Shown here one piece after another: positions 8,490 to 27,667 of a stretch of DNA of 64,000 bases. Each line of letters starts with the position of its first letter. Position 1 is the first letter of the stretch. Origin of the DNA: Actinomycetes bacterium (GTDB lineage: Bacteria; Actinomycetota; Actinomycetes; Mycobacteriales; Mycobacteriaceae); NCBI GenBank assembly GCA_023404955.1, contig JAEXZY010000154.1:120265-184264 (forward strand), given 5' to 3'. The translations under genes and the position numbers were made by a program. The notes below the pieces were generated by a model. That model did no database searches. It was not told the origin of the DNA and worked only from the letters and a program-made list of their open reading frames with translations.

Positions 8490-9448
8490 CTGGCCCGGCC
8501 GTCGAGCCACTCGGCGATCGCCGCGACCGCGTCGCGGAAGAAGATGCGGTAGGCCCGGTCGGCCACGTAGCCGATGTGCGGCGTGGCCGTCACGTTGGCC
8601 ATCGTGCGCAACGGGTGCGTCGCGGGCAACGGCTCGGTGTCGAAGACGTCGAGACCGGCGCCGGCGATGACACCGTCGCTCAGCGCTTCGATCAGTGCGG
8701 CCTCGTCGACGATCGGTCCGCGTGAGGTGTTGATCAGGATCGCGGTCGGCTTCATCGCGGCGAGTTCCGCGGCGCTGATCAGACCGCGGGACCGCTCGCT
8801 CAGCCGCAGGTGCACGGTCAGCACGTCGGCGGTGGCGAAGAACTCGTCGCGCGGCAGGTACCGCGCGCCCGCTTCGGCCGCGGTGTCGGCGGTGAGGTTC
8901 TCACTCCAGGCCACCACATCCATGCCGAAGGCCGCCCCGATGCGGGCGACGCGCGAGCCGATCCGCCCGAGGCCGAGCACGCCCAGCACCCGGCGGTCCA
9001 ACTCGAGCCCTACTGTCGTCTGCCACCCTCCGTCGGCGATGGACCGACTCTCAGCGACCAGGTGCCGCGACGCCGCCAGGATCAGCGCCCAGGTGAGTTC
9101 CACCGTCGATGCCACGCTGCCGCCGGTGCCGCTGACGTGGATGCCGAGCTCCTGGGCTGCCGCCATGTCGATGGACGCATTGGTGGGACCGGTCGACGCG
9201 ATCATCCTCAGCCGGGGCAACCGCTCGAGGACGGTGCGCGGCAGCGGCGTGCGTTCGCGCATCACGAACACCACGTCGAACGGCGCGAGCCGAGCCACCA
9301 GATCGTCCTCGTCGGACACGTGGTCGGAGAAGGTGGTGACGTCGACTCGTGCGGTGACCGGTGACCAGTCGGCCGACGCCAGCGCGACGTCCTGGTAGTC
9401 GTCGAGGACGGCGATCTGGATTCGCTGGCTGCTCTCGGGCGTGCTCAT
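8486..9448 (-). CDS. D-isomer-specific 2-hydroxyacid dehydrogenase family protein
   Basis: 320 residues. NAD-binding Rossmann motif GVLGLGRIGSRVARIGAAFG, second signature INTSRGPIVDEAALIEAL with the substrate Arg, catalytic Glu in DVFDTEPLP and catalytic His in ATPHIGYV. It should reduce 2-keto acids or oxidise D-2-hydroxy acids; the substrate cannot be read from the sequence. ATG at 9448 is preferred over an in-frame TTG seven codons earlier. This gene is not part of the M. tuberculosis order between fadA2 and fadE5, so it is lineage-specific here. Confidence 0.88.
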   Translation of the reverse strand: MSTPESSQRIQIAVLDDYQDVALASADWSPVTARVDVTTFSDHVSDEDDLVARLAPFDVVFVMRERTPLPRTVLERLPRLRMIASTGPTNASIDMAAAQELGIHVSGTGGSVASTVELTWALILAASRHLVAESRSIADGGWQTTVGLELDRRVLGVLGLGRIGSRVARIGAAFGMDVVAWSENLTADTAAEAGARYLPRDEFFATADVLTVHLRLSERSRGLISAAELAAMKPTAILINTSRGPIVDEAALIEALSDGVIAGAGLDVFDTEPLPATHPLRTMANVTATPHIGYVADRAYRIFFRDAVAAIAEWLDGRAS

Positions 9449-9522
9449 GCTGCGACGATATGCCGCCAAAAATTTTTCCCCGACGCTGTAACGCCTCGGC
9501 TCGGGTCATCGATACACGTGAT

Positions 9523-9570
9523 AGCTCCGTGTTGCCGTCTGACCCCCCGACCCGACGGCAACACGGGGCT
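9523..9570. repeat. Inverted repeat in leader of the LLM-type oxidoreductase gene
   Basis: CCGTGTTGCCGTC (9527-9539) pairs perfectly with GACGGCAACACGG (9554-9566) around a 14-base loop; three more pairs follow after one mismatch. It ends 14 bases before the ATG at 9585 and lies between divergent genes, so it is not a simple terminator. Operator or leader hairpin are the options. Confidence 0.6.
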
Positions 9571-9584
9571 CTTACATTTTGAGC

Positions 9585-10511
9585 ATGCAGATCAGCATGT
9601 TCGGACAGCTCTCCGGCCTCACCGGCGGTTCCCCGATCGACGCCACCATCGACTACCTGGCGCAACTGCGCGACGAGGGCTTCGGCCGGGTGTGGATGAG
9701 CCAGCTGCCCCACGAGCCCGACCTCCTGACGATCCTTGCGATCGCGTTGCGAGAGGTCGACACGATCGAGGCGGCCAGCGGCGTCATCCCGATCCAGAAC
9801 CAGCACCCCATGCACATGGCGCAGGCCGCGCTGACCACCAGCCTCGCGTCGGGCGGCCGCTTCGTGCTCGGCCTCGGCATGACCCACGCCGCCGTCACCG
9901 AGGGCATGTGGGGCATCCCGTGGGACAAGCCGGTGCGGCGGCTCAACGAATACCTGGACGGGCTTCTTCCGCTGCTCGCCGGGGAGCACGCCTCCGCGTC
10001 GGGTGAGACGGTCACCACGCGTGGGGATCTGGTGATCCCCGGCGCGCCGCGTCCCGCGGTGTACATCGCCGCACTGGGGCCGCAGATGCTGCGGCTGGCG
10101 GGCCGGCGGACGTCGGGGACGTGCACCTGGATGACGGGGCCGGCGACGCTGAGCGGGCACGTCAGCCCGTCGCTGCGCCAAGCCGCCGCCGACGCCGGCC
10201 GTCCCGAGAATGCGGTGCGCGTCGTCGCGGCGCTGCCGATCGCGGTCACCGACGACGCGGATGCGCTGCGCGCCGAGGCCGCCGAGCAGTTCGCGATCTA
10301 CGGCACGCTGCCGTCGTATCGGGCGATGCTCGATCGCGAGGGGTACGCCGGACCGCAGGACGCGGCGATCATCGGTGACGAGGCGACGGTGCGTGACCGC
10401 CTCGCAGAGCTCCAGGCCGCCGGCGTCGACGAGTTCGTCGCGGCGACGTTCGACCGCTCCGAGGAAGGCCGCGCCCGCACCCGCACCTTCCTCCGCTCCG
10501 TCGAGGGCTGA
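9585..10511 (+). CDS. LLM-class (luciferase-like) F420- or flavin-dependent oxidoreductase
   Basis: 308 residues with a luciferase-like TIM barrel: MQISMFGQL at the first strand, DEGFGRVWMSQLPHEPD, then SGGRFVLGLGMTHA and the C-terminal domain with EATVRDRLAELQAAGVDEFV. In mycobacteria most such proteins use F420; the cofactor is inferred from family, and the substrate is unknown. ATG 9585 is used; a TTG two codons upstream is the only alternative. Single gene, bounded by a hairpin upstream and by an inverted repeat plus terminator downstream. Confidence 0.86.
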   Translation: MQISMFGQLSGLTGGSPIDATIDYLAQLRDEGFGRVWMSQLPHEPDLLTILAIALREVDTIEAASGVIPIQNQHPMHMAQAALTTSLASGGRFVLGLGMTHAAVTEGMWGIPWDKPVRRLNEYLDGLLPLLAGEHASASGETVTTRGDLVIPGAPRPAVYIAALGPQMLRLAGRRTSGTCTWMTGPATLSGHVSPSLRQAAADAGRPENAVRVVAALPIAVTDDADALRAEAAEQFAIYGTLPSYRAMLDREGYAGPQDAAIIGDEATVRDRLAELQAAGVDEFVAATFDRSEEGRARTRTFLRSVEG

Positions 10512-10520
10512 GTTTTTCCG

Positions 10521-10581
10521 GCGACCAGACGCGAACTCGAGCAGACACGCCGCGAAAACACTCGAGTTCGCGTCTGGTCGC
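10521..10581. repeat. Perfect 21-base inverted repeat after the LLM-type gene
   Basis: Arm 10521-10541 (begins GCGACCAGACGCGAA, ends CTCGAG) is fully complementary to 10561-10581; the spacer is 19 bases. Ten bases after the LLM stop and just before a separate terminator. Length and perfection suggest an interspersed palindromic element rather than a plain terminator. Confidence 0.75.
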
Positions 10582-10583
10582 GC

Positions 10584-10622
10584 AAAAAAAGGCGCCCCCG
10601 GGAAGAGTCCGGGGGCGCCTTT
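10584..10622. terminator. Bidirectional intrinsic terminator
   Basis: GGCGCCCCCGG (10591-10601), 7-base loop, CCGGGGGCGCC (10609-10619). Seven A precede it and three T follow, giving a T-run on the minus strand for fadE5 and a shorter one for the plus-strand LLM gene; the two genes converge here. Confidence 0.85.
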
Positions 10623-10636
10623 CGTGGTGAAGCGGT

Positions 10637-12472
10637 CTAGAAGGCCGCTTCGTCCAGCTCCATGATCTCGTTGTCGAGGTTCTCGACGATCGCGCGGGTG
10701 CTGGTCAGCATCGGCAGCATGTTCTTGGCGAAGAACGACGCCACCGCGAGCTTGCCCTCGTAGAAGGCCCGCTCGTCACCGGCGGCACCGGCGTCGAGCT
10801 TCTCGATCGCGACCGCGGCCTGACGCTGCAGCAGCCAGCCGATCATCAGGTCGCCCACGCTCATCAGGAAGCGCACCGAGCCCAGGCCCACCTTGTAGAT
10901 GCTCGCGGCATCGTCCTGGGCGGCCATCAGGTAGCCGGTCAGCGACGCGGCCATGCCCTGCACGTCCTCCAGAGCGGTCGCCAGCAGCGCGCGCTCGGCC
11001 TTCAGCCGGCCGTTGCCGGTCTCCGACTTCACGAACTGCTCGATCTGACCGGCGACGTGCGCCAGCGCCACACCCTTGTCGCGGACGATCTTGCGGAAGA
11101 AGAAGTCCTGCGCCTGGATGGCGGTGGTGCCTTCATACAGCGAGTCGATCTTGGCGTCGCGGATGTACTGCTCGACCGGGTAGTCCTGCAGGAAGCCCGA
11201 GCCACCGAAGGTCTGCAGCGACTCGGTCAACTTCGCGTAGGCCTGCTCCGAGCCGACACCCTTGACGATCGGCAGCATCAGGTCGTTGACCTTGACGGCC
11301 AGTTCGGGCTCGATGCCGTGGATCGCCTTGGCCACCTCGGCGTCCTGGTGGGTGGCGGTGAACAGGTACAGCGCGCGCAGGCCCTCGGCGTAGGCCTTCT
11401 GAGTCATCAGCGAGCGACGCACGTCCGGGTGGTGCGTGATGGTCACGCGCGGAGCGGTCTTGTCGGTCATCTGGGTCAGATCGGCACCCTGCACGCGGGA
11501 CTTCGCGTACTCCAGCGCGTTCAGGTAGCCGGTCGACAGCGTGGCGATGGCCTTGGTGCCCACCATCATTCGAGCCTGCTCGATGACATCGAACATCTGT
11601 GCGATGCCGTCGTGCACCTCACCGACGAGCCAGCCGACGGCGGGGGTGCCGTGCTGACCCAGCGAGAGCTCACAGGTGGCCGAGACCTTCAGGCCCATCT
11701 TGTGCTCGACGTTGGTGACGAAGACGCCGTTGCGTTCGCCCGGCGCGCCGGTCTCGGGATCGAAGTGGAACTTCGGTACGAAGAACAGCGACAGGCCCTT
11801 GGTGCCCGGTCCGGCGCCCTCGGGGCGGGCCAGCACCAGATGCATGATGTTCTCGAACAGGTCGTCCGAGTCGGCCGAGGTGATGAAGCGCTTCACGCCG
11901 TCGATGTGCCAGGTGCCGTCGGGCTGCTGGACGGCCTTGGTGCGACCGGCGCCCACGTCGGAGCCGGCGTCCGGCTCCGTCAGCACCATCGTCGAGCCCC
12001 AGCCGCGCTCTGCGGCGAGCATGGCCCACTTCTTCTGCTCCTCGGTGCCGAGGTGGTAGAAGATGTCGGCGAAACCGGCGCCCATCGCGTACATGTACAC
12101 GGCCGGGTTGGCGCCCAGGATGTGCTCCTGCAGAGCCCAGGACAGCGCGCTGGGCATCGGCGTACCACCGAGCTCCTCGCTGACCGAGAGCTTGTCCCAG
12201 CCACCGTCGGTGACCGCGCGCACCGACTTTTTGAACGCCTCGGGCAGCGTCACGGTGTGGGTCTTCGGATCGAACACCGGCGGGTTGCGATCACCCTCCT
12301 CGAAGGAGGCCGCGACCGGGCCCTCGGCGAGCTTGGCAATCTCGCCCAGCATGTCTACGGCGGTCTCGACGTCGAGGTCGGCGAACGAACCCTGACCCAA
12401 CGCCTTGTCCAGTCCGAGAACCTCGAACAGGTTGAACACCTGATCACGAACATTGCTCTTGTAGTGGCCCAC
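10637..12472 (-). CDS. fadE5: Acyl-CoA dehydrogenase FadE5
   Basis: 611-residue FAD-dependent acyl-CoA dehydrogenase, first step of beta-oxidation with broad chain-length range. Visible are the FAD/substrate segment MVLTEPDAGSDVGAGRTKA, VKRFITSADSDD, and the C-terminal SGFLQDYPVEQYIRDAKIDSLYEGT split over the active-site region. The long N- and C-terminal extensions are usual for this FadE class. GTG 12472 is chosen: it follows GGAGGAAAA and gives VGHYKSNVRDQ, as in Rv0244c (also 611 aa as I recall). Transcription starts from a 200-base region with two TTAC-N6-GTAA-type sites and ends at the bidirectional terminator. Confidence 0.96.
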   Translation of the reverse strand: MGHYKSNVRDQVFNLFEVLGLDKALGQGSFADLDVETAVDMLGEIAKLAEGPVAASFEEGDRNPPVFDPKTHTVTLPEAFKKSVRAVTDGGWDKLSVSEELGGTPMPSALSWALQEHILGANPAVYMYAMGAGFADIFYHLGTEEQKKWAMLAAERGWGSTMVLTEPDAGSDVGAGRTKAVQQPDGTWHIDGVKRFITSADSDDLFENIMHLVLARPEGAGPGTKGLSLFFVPKFHFDPETGAPGERNGVFVTNVEHKMGLKVSATCELSLGQHGTPAVGWLVGEVHDGIAQMFDVIEQARMMVGTKAIATLSTGYLNALEYAKSRVQGADLTQMTDKTAPRVTITHHPDVRRSLMTQKAYAEGLRALYLFTATHQDAEVAKAIHGIEPELAVKVNDLMLPIVKGVGSEQAYAKLTESLQTFGGSGFLQDYPVEQYIRDAKIDSLYEGTTAIQAQDFFFRKIVRDKGVALAHVAGQIEQFVKSETGNGRLKAERALLATALEDVQGMAASLTGYLMAAQDDAASIYKVGLGSVRFLMSVGDLMIGWLLQRQAAVAIEKLDAGAAGDERAFYEGKLAVASFFAKNMLPMLTSTRAIVENLDNEIMELDEAAF

Positions 12473-12519
12473 TTTTCCTCCTCGTCGAGAACGCCACATG
12501 CGGTTGGGTACTCACGCTA

Positions 12520-12537
12520 AGTTACCCACCAGTAACT
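12520..12537. promoter_or_regulatory. Palindrome upstream of fadE5 (TTAC-N6-GTAA, site 1)
   Basis: AGTTACCCACCAGTAACT: six perfectly complementary bases on each side of six central bases, 48 bases upstream of the fadE5 start. Same core and spacing as the site at 7115-7130. Confidence 0.62.
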
Positions 12538-12547
12538 GCGCGCTACT

Positions 12548-12561
12548 ATACCGTCCGGTAA
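12548..12561. promoter_or_regulatory. Second, degenerate copy of the same motif upstream of fadE5
   Basis: Plus strand ATACCGTCCGGTAA, i.e. TTAC-CGGACG-GTAT on the fadE5 coding strand: one mismatch from TTAC-N6-GTAA. It lies 28 bases from the first site, close to an integral number of helical turns, so tandem binding is plausible. Confidence 0.4.
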
Positions 12562-12709
12562 CTTCAACGCAAGATCACTGTGAGCAATTTCTGCGCGCTG
12601 ACCAACCCAGCAGTTGGCCGGGCTCCGATTTTCGCCTGAAATCACACCCTGACCAGGCAAGACACCCCCTTGTGATGATTGTCACGTTTGGTTGTCTAGG
12701 GTGTGGAGG

Positions 12710-13798
12710 ATGTCTTCCAGCATCGATGTCGCGGTATGGGGAACGGGCAACATGGGCGCGGCGGCGATCAGGTCGCTCACAGCGTTTCCCGGGTTGCGGT
12801 TGACGGCGGTGCTCACGTCGTCAGAAGACAAGGCCGGCCGGGATGCGGCGACGTTCGCCGGTCTGGACGCACCGACGGGGATCGAGGTGACCACCGACGT
12901 CGACGCGGTGCTGGGGCAGGTCGACGCCGTGGCCTACATGGCCTCGGGCGACATCCGGCCCGACGACGCGGTTGCCGACATCGAACGCTGCCTCCGGGCG
13001 GGCGCGCACGTGGTCACCCCGTCGCTGTATTCGCTGTACGACCCCGCATCGGCCCCTCCTGAGTGGGTCCAGCGGCTGACCACGGCCGCTGAGGAGGGCG
13101 GGGCCTGCTTGCTGGTCAGCGGCGTCGACCCCGGCTGGGCCAACGACGCACTGGCCGTGACGGCCGCCGGGCTGTGCACCCGCATCCGCACGATCACCTG
13201 TCAGGAGATCTTCGACTACTCCACCTACGACCAGCCCTACGCAGTCCGGGTCTCCTGCGGTTTCGGCGGCGCGATGGACGAGACGCCGATGATGCTGCTG
13301 CCGTCGATCCCGACGATGGTGTGGGGCGGCAACATCCGCCTGATCGGCCGCGGGCTGGGCCTGGAAATCGACGAGATCACCGAGGAGGTCGAACGGTTAC
13401 CGCTGGAGGAGACCGTCGACACGGTGATGGGCCGCTTCGACGAGGGCACCCAGGGCGCGTTCTTCCTGCGCGTGATCGGGTGGGCCGGCGGCCGCCAGCG
13501 GGTGATCGTCGAACACATCACCCGCATCCACCCCACGTGCGCTCCCCACTGGCCGCAACCCGATCAGGGCGTCGGCGACCACCGCGTGATCGTCGACGGT
13601 GACCCGCAGTTGACGATCGTGACGAGGGCCGACGTGCCCGGCGGCACCCGCGCCGACGGCGGCAACACCACCGCGGCCAACCGCCTGCTCGGCGCGATCG
13701 GGTGGCTCGCCACCCAAAAACCGGGCATCTACGACGGACTCGACGTCCCGCTGCATCCTCCGCTCGCTCCGGAGGTGGAGGCGACGCGCTGGGTCTAG
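12710..13798 (+). CDS. DapB-like NAD(P)-binding oxidoreductase
   Basis: 362 residues. N-terminal Rossmann domain DVAVWGTGNMGAAAIRSL like dihydrodipicolinate reductase and 2,4-diaminopentanoate dehydrogenase, then GVDPGWANDALAVTAAG and a C-terminal alpha/beta domain (RVSCGFGGAMDETPMMLLPS). The true DapB active-site His/Lys motif is not evident, so it is a relative and not the lysine enzyme. ATG 12710 begins the conserved strand; upstream context (GTGTGGAGG abutting the ATG) is odd for a ribosome site, so a GTG slightly upstream or leaderless translation is possible. Its 3' end overlaps the convergent SDR gene by four bases. Confidence 0.82.
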   Translation: MSSSIDVAVWGTGNMGAAAIRSLTAFPGLRLTAVLTSSEDKAGRDAATFAGLDAPTGIEVTTDVDAVLGQVDAVAYMASGDIRPDDAVADIERCLRAGAHVVTPSLYSLYDPASAPPEWVQRLTTAAEEGGACLLVSGVDPGWANDALAVTAAGLCTRIRTITCQEIFDYSTYDQPYAVRVSCGFGGAMDETPMMLLPSIPTMVWGGNIRLIGRGLGLEIDEITEEVERLPLEETVDTVMGRFDEGTQGAFFLRVIGWAGGRQRVIVEHITRIHPTCAPHWPQPDQGVGDHRVIVDGDPQLTIVTRADVPGGTRADGGNTTAANRLLGAIGWLATQKPGIYDGLDVPLHPPLAPEVEATRWV

Positions 13799-14586
13799 TG
13801 CGCGGCCAGGCGCTTGTTGACCAGGCGGGTCAGCCACGCCGGGGAGAACCGCGCCCCGGCGGCCAGCGCCTTGGCCTGGGTGCCCACCGGGAAATGCACC
13901 TGCCGCAGCACCTTTCGCGGCAGCGTGGGCTCGATCGCGGCGGCGATACCCTCGGCGATGTCCTGCGCGGTGAGCCGGATACCCAGCGAGGTGGTGGTGC
14001 CGGTGCTGACGTCTTTGGTCATCGCGGTGTTCACGTAGAGCGGCCACATGTCGATCACGCGGATGTCGTGGCGGGCCCACTCCAGGTTCAGCGCCTCGGT
14101 CATCGCGCGGACGAAGAACTTGGTGGCGCTGTAGTTGGCCAGTTCGGCCTGGCCGTAGATCGCCGATGCGGACCCCAGGTTCACCACCACGGCACCGCGG
14201 GTGCTCTTCAGATACGGGAAGCCGGCATGCAGCCCGTTCACCACGCCTTTGACGTTCACCTCGACCTCGCGGTGGTGCACGTCCAGTGGAATCTCCTCGA
14301 AGCGGCCCGCATTGAGCAGCCCCGCGTTGTTGATCAGGACGTCGAGCCTGCCACCGGCGGTCTCGTGGAACTCGGCCAGCCGGCGGGCGGTCTCGTCGGC
14401 GTCGGTGACGTCGAGGTGGCCGACGACACCGCGCCCGCCCACCGCCTTGAGGTCACTGTCGAGGACCGCCAGCCGCTCGTCGTCGATGTCGTATGCGCCG
14501 ACGAAGTAGCCGCGCTGAGCGAGGAGCAAGGCGGTGGCCCGACCGATGCCGGTCGCTCCGCCGGTGATGAACACCGATCTGGTCAT
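13795..14586 (-). CDS. Short-chain dehydrogenase/reductase (SDR)
   Basis: 263-residue classical SDR: VFITGGATGIGRATALLLA (NAD(P) site), Asp in HLDVTDADE, NNAGLLNAG, and catalytic Ser and Tyr-x-x-x-Lys in NLGSASAIYGQAELANYSATK. The C-terminus (ARFSPAWLTRLVNKRLAAH) is basic and amphipathic, as in lipid-associated SDRs. Substrate unknown. It lies 12 bases downstream of the tspO stop on the same strand, so they are probably co-transcribed. Confidence 0.88.
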   Translation of the reverse strand: MTRSVFITGGATGIGRATALLLAQRGYFVGAYDIDDERLAVLDSDLKAVGGRGVVGHLDVTDADETARRLAEFHETAGGRLDVLINNAGLLNAGRFEEIPLDVHHREVEVNVKGVVNGLHAGFPYLKSTRGAVVVNLGSASAIYGQAELANYSATKFFVRAMTEALNLEWARHDIRVIDMWPLYVNTAMTKDVSTGTTTSLGIRLTAQDIAEGIAAAIEPTLPRKVLRQVHFPVGTQAKALAAGARFSPAWLTRLVNKRLAAH

Positions 14587-14598
14587 GAGTTGCCCCTT

Positions 14599-15093
14599 CT
14601 AGGAATTGAGTTGCCAGACAGCGAAATTGAGGCACAGTGCGAACACGGACCACGCCAGGTAGGGCACCATTAGCCAGCCGGCGACCGCGCTTCGGCGGAA
14701 GAACAGCACGACGGTGCCGAGCAGGATGAGCACCAGCACGCTCAGTTCGGCGAACGCGATGCCGCGCCACCCCAGTCCGAAGAACAGCGGTGTCCACGCC
14801 GCGTTCAGCAAGAGCTGGGTAGCGTAGGCGACCAGCGCGGGACGGGTCTGCGACCACGGGCCGCTGCGCGACACCAGCCAGGCCGCCACCGCCATCATCG
14901 TGTACAGCAGCGTCCACACCGGGCCGAACACCCAGGACGGCGGCGCCCAGCCCGGCTGCTGCAGCCGGGCGTAGTCTTCGGCGGATGTGGCGGACGCGAG
15001 GCCACCCAGTGTCGAGGCAATGACGACGGCAGCCACCGAGATGGCGAGCGCGATAACGTTTTTCGACCGCGCAGGCTGGTAACTGTCAACCAT
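14599..15093 (-). CDS. tspO: TspO/MBR family tryptophan-rich sensory protein
   Basis: 164-residue membrane protein with five hydrophobic helices. The family signature GWAPPSWVFGPVWTLLYTMMA is visible in the first loop/second helix, with LNAAWTPLFFGLGWRG and WSVFALCLNFAVWQLN later. TspO proteins bind porphyrins, haem or sterol-like ligands. It is 70 bases downstream of the Pks stop on the same strand; whether it belongs to the lipid locus or only sits beside it cannot be decided here. Confidence 0.92.
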   Translation of the reverse strand: MVDSYQPARSKNVIALAISVAAVVIASTLGGLASATSAEDYARLQQPGWAPPSWVFGPVWTLLYTMMAVAAWLVSRSGPWSQTRPALVAYATQLLLNAAWTPLFFGLGWRGIAFAELSVLVLILLGTVVLFFRRSAVAGWLMVPYLAWSVFALCLNFAVWQLNS

Positions 15094-15163
15094 GCCGATC
15101 CACCCTACCGGGCGGACGGGCGCGGTCGGACGGCGCGGTCACGACGTTTCCAATCCGTTCGAT

Positions 15164-26092
<10,929 letters not shown>

Positions 26093-26209
26093 GCCGCTTT
26101 CCCCCCTCATCAGCGGTGAACTTACTCGGCGGTCAGATTAGCGTGATCATCGTGCACAATGTCACCCGAACGTCATTGTTCGATCTTGGTCAATGGGGAG
26201 GACGGCGCA
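26093..26209. promoter_or_regulatory. Divergent promoter region pks / papA3
   Basis: 117 bases separate the pks and papA3 starts and must hold both promoters. It is AT-richer than its neighbours (GATTAGCGTGATCATCGTGC). An imperfect TTAC-N6-GTCA at about 26121 resembles the beta-oxidation operators, but with one arm degenerate. GGGGAGGAC at 26195 is the papA3 ribosome site. Confidence 0.5.
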
Positions 26210-27631
26210 GTGCGCATCGGCAAGATCACGGTTGGCGCACTCGACGAATGGTCGGTCGCCCCAGGTTCGGTGACCTCCTGGCACCCGACGCCGGCAGCCG
26301 TCGACAAGGCACGTCAAGCCCCCGTCAGCGCGGTTCCCGTGAGCTACATGCAGGGCCAACACCTGCGCAACTACAGCGAGCGGCACGCGGCCGGGCTGAA
26401 CTTCTCGCGGCAGATCATCGCCAGCTGCGACGTCGCCGGCCAGTGCGACATCGCGGCGATGGACCACGCGGTCAACAACTACCTGCGCCGCCACGACACG
26501 TTCCGCAGCTGGTTCGCCCCGACCGGAGACGGCCAGTTCGTCCGGCACGCCCTGACCGATCCGGCCGACATCGAGTTCGTCCCCGTCGAGCAAGGGCACA
26601 TGACGATCGAGCAGATCCACGAGCACGTCGTGGACATCCCCAGCCCGCTGGAGTGGGGATGCTTCACGTTCGGTGTCATCCAGGGCGAGGACCACTTCAG
26701 CTTCTTCGCCTCGATGGACCACGTGCACGGCGACGCGACGCTGATCGGCACCACGATGATGGAAGCCAACGGCATGTACTCGGCGCTCAGCGCGAGCGGG
26801 CAGGCCCTGCAGCTGCCCGACGCCGGGAGCTTCGACGACTTCTGTGTCCGCGAACGTGAATACACCGATCAGCTCACCGCCGACTCGCCCGGCGTCACAG
26901 CGTGGCTCGACTTCGCCGAGAACAACGCCGACGGCTTCCCGGAGTTCCCGCTGCCGCTCGGTGATCCGGAGCAGTCGACCCGCAGCACGATGACGTCGCT
27001 GATGCTGATGGACAGCGCGCAGACCGACCGCTTCGAGGCGGCGTGCGCCGGCGCCGGGGCCCGATTCGTGGGCGGCCTGTTCGCCTGTCTGGCCCAGGTG
27101 GAACACGAGCTGACCGGGGCGCTGACCTATTACGGGCTGACCCCGCGGGATTCGCGCAGCGCGTCGGACAACTTCATGACCCAGGGCTGGTTCACCGGGC
27201 TGATCCCGATCGTGGTGCCGATCGGCGCGGCGTCGTTTTCCGACGCGGCCTGGTCGGCCCAGTCGGCGTTCGACGCCGGGCTGGCCATGGCCAAGGTGCC
27301 CTACTACCGGGTGCTGGAGCTGGCGCCCTGGCTGCGGTGGCCGCAGGCGAACTTCCCGGTGACGAACTTCCTGCACGGCGGCGCGGCACCGATGAACGCG
27401 ATCCTGGCGGCCGGGGAAATGGGGCTCGCCGACAACATCGGCATCTATCCTGACGGCCGGTACTCCTACCAGTTGACGATCTACATCTTCCGCTACGGCG
27501 AGGGCACGGCCATGGCGATCATGCACCCGGACAACGCTGTCGCCGCCAAATCCGTCGACCGCTACATGGCGGCGATGAAATCGGTGGCGATGCGTGTCGC
27601 CGACAGTGGCCAGTGGGGACGCGTCGCCTAG
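26210..27631 (+). CDS. papA3: Acyltransferase PapA3 (trehalose acylation)
   Basis: 473 residues, condensation-domain-like acyltransferase that transfers fatty acyl groups onto trehalose to give mono-/diacyltrehalose. The catalytic HxxxD is His171-Asp175 in MDHVHGDATL; DFSF-type structural residues are replaced by TPRDSRSA in the same place as in M. tuberculosis PapA3. GTG 26210 after GGGGAGGAC gives VRIGKITVGALDEW, aligning with the known N-terminus; an ATG at 26159 would add 17 unconserved residues. It opens the papA3-mmpL10-fadD23-PE-PPE operon and should act between FadD23/FAS-I acyl supply and MmpL10 export. Confidence 0.95.
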   Translation: MRIGKITVGALDEWSVAPGSVTSWHPTPAAVDKARQAPVSAVPVSYMQGQHLRNYSERHAAGLNFSRQIIASCDVAGQCDIAAMDHAVNNYLRRHDTFRSWFAPTGDGQFVRHALTDPADIEFVPVEQGHMTIEQIHEHVVDIPSPLEWGCFTFGVIQGEDHFSFFASMDHVHGDATLIGTTMMEANGMYSALSASGQALQLPDAGSFDDFCVREREYTDQLTADSPGVTAWLDFAENNADGFPEFPLPLGDPEQSTRSTMTSLMLMDSAQTDRFEAACAGAGARFVGGLFACLAQVEHELTGALTYYGLTPRDSRSASDNFMTQGWFTGLIPIVVPIGAASFSDAAWSAQSAFDAGLAMAKVPYYRVLELAPWLRWPQANFPVTNFLHGGAAPMNAILAAGEMGLADNIGIYPDGRYSYQLTIYIFRYGEGTAMAIMHPDNAVAAKSVDRYMAAMKSVAMRVADSGQWGRVA

Positions 27632-27667
27632 CGTGGCGCACGGCGAGGGCTCGGGGGTGAGGACGAC

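Noticed and set aside
26115..26135. TTAC-N6-GTCA near the pks start as another copy of the beta-oxidation operator
   Set aside because: One arm is degenerate and there is no extended dyad; kept only as a remark in the promoter entry.
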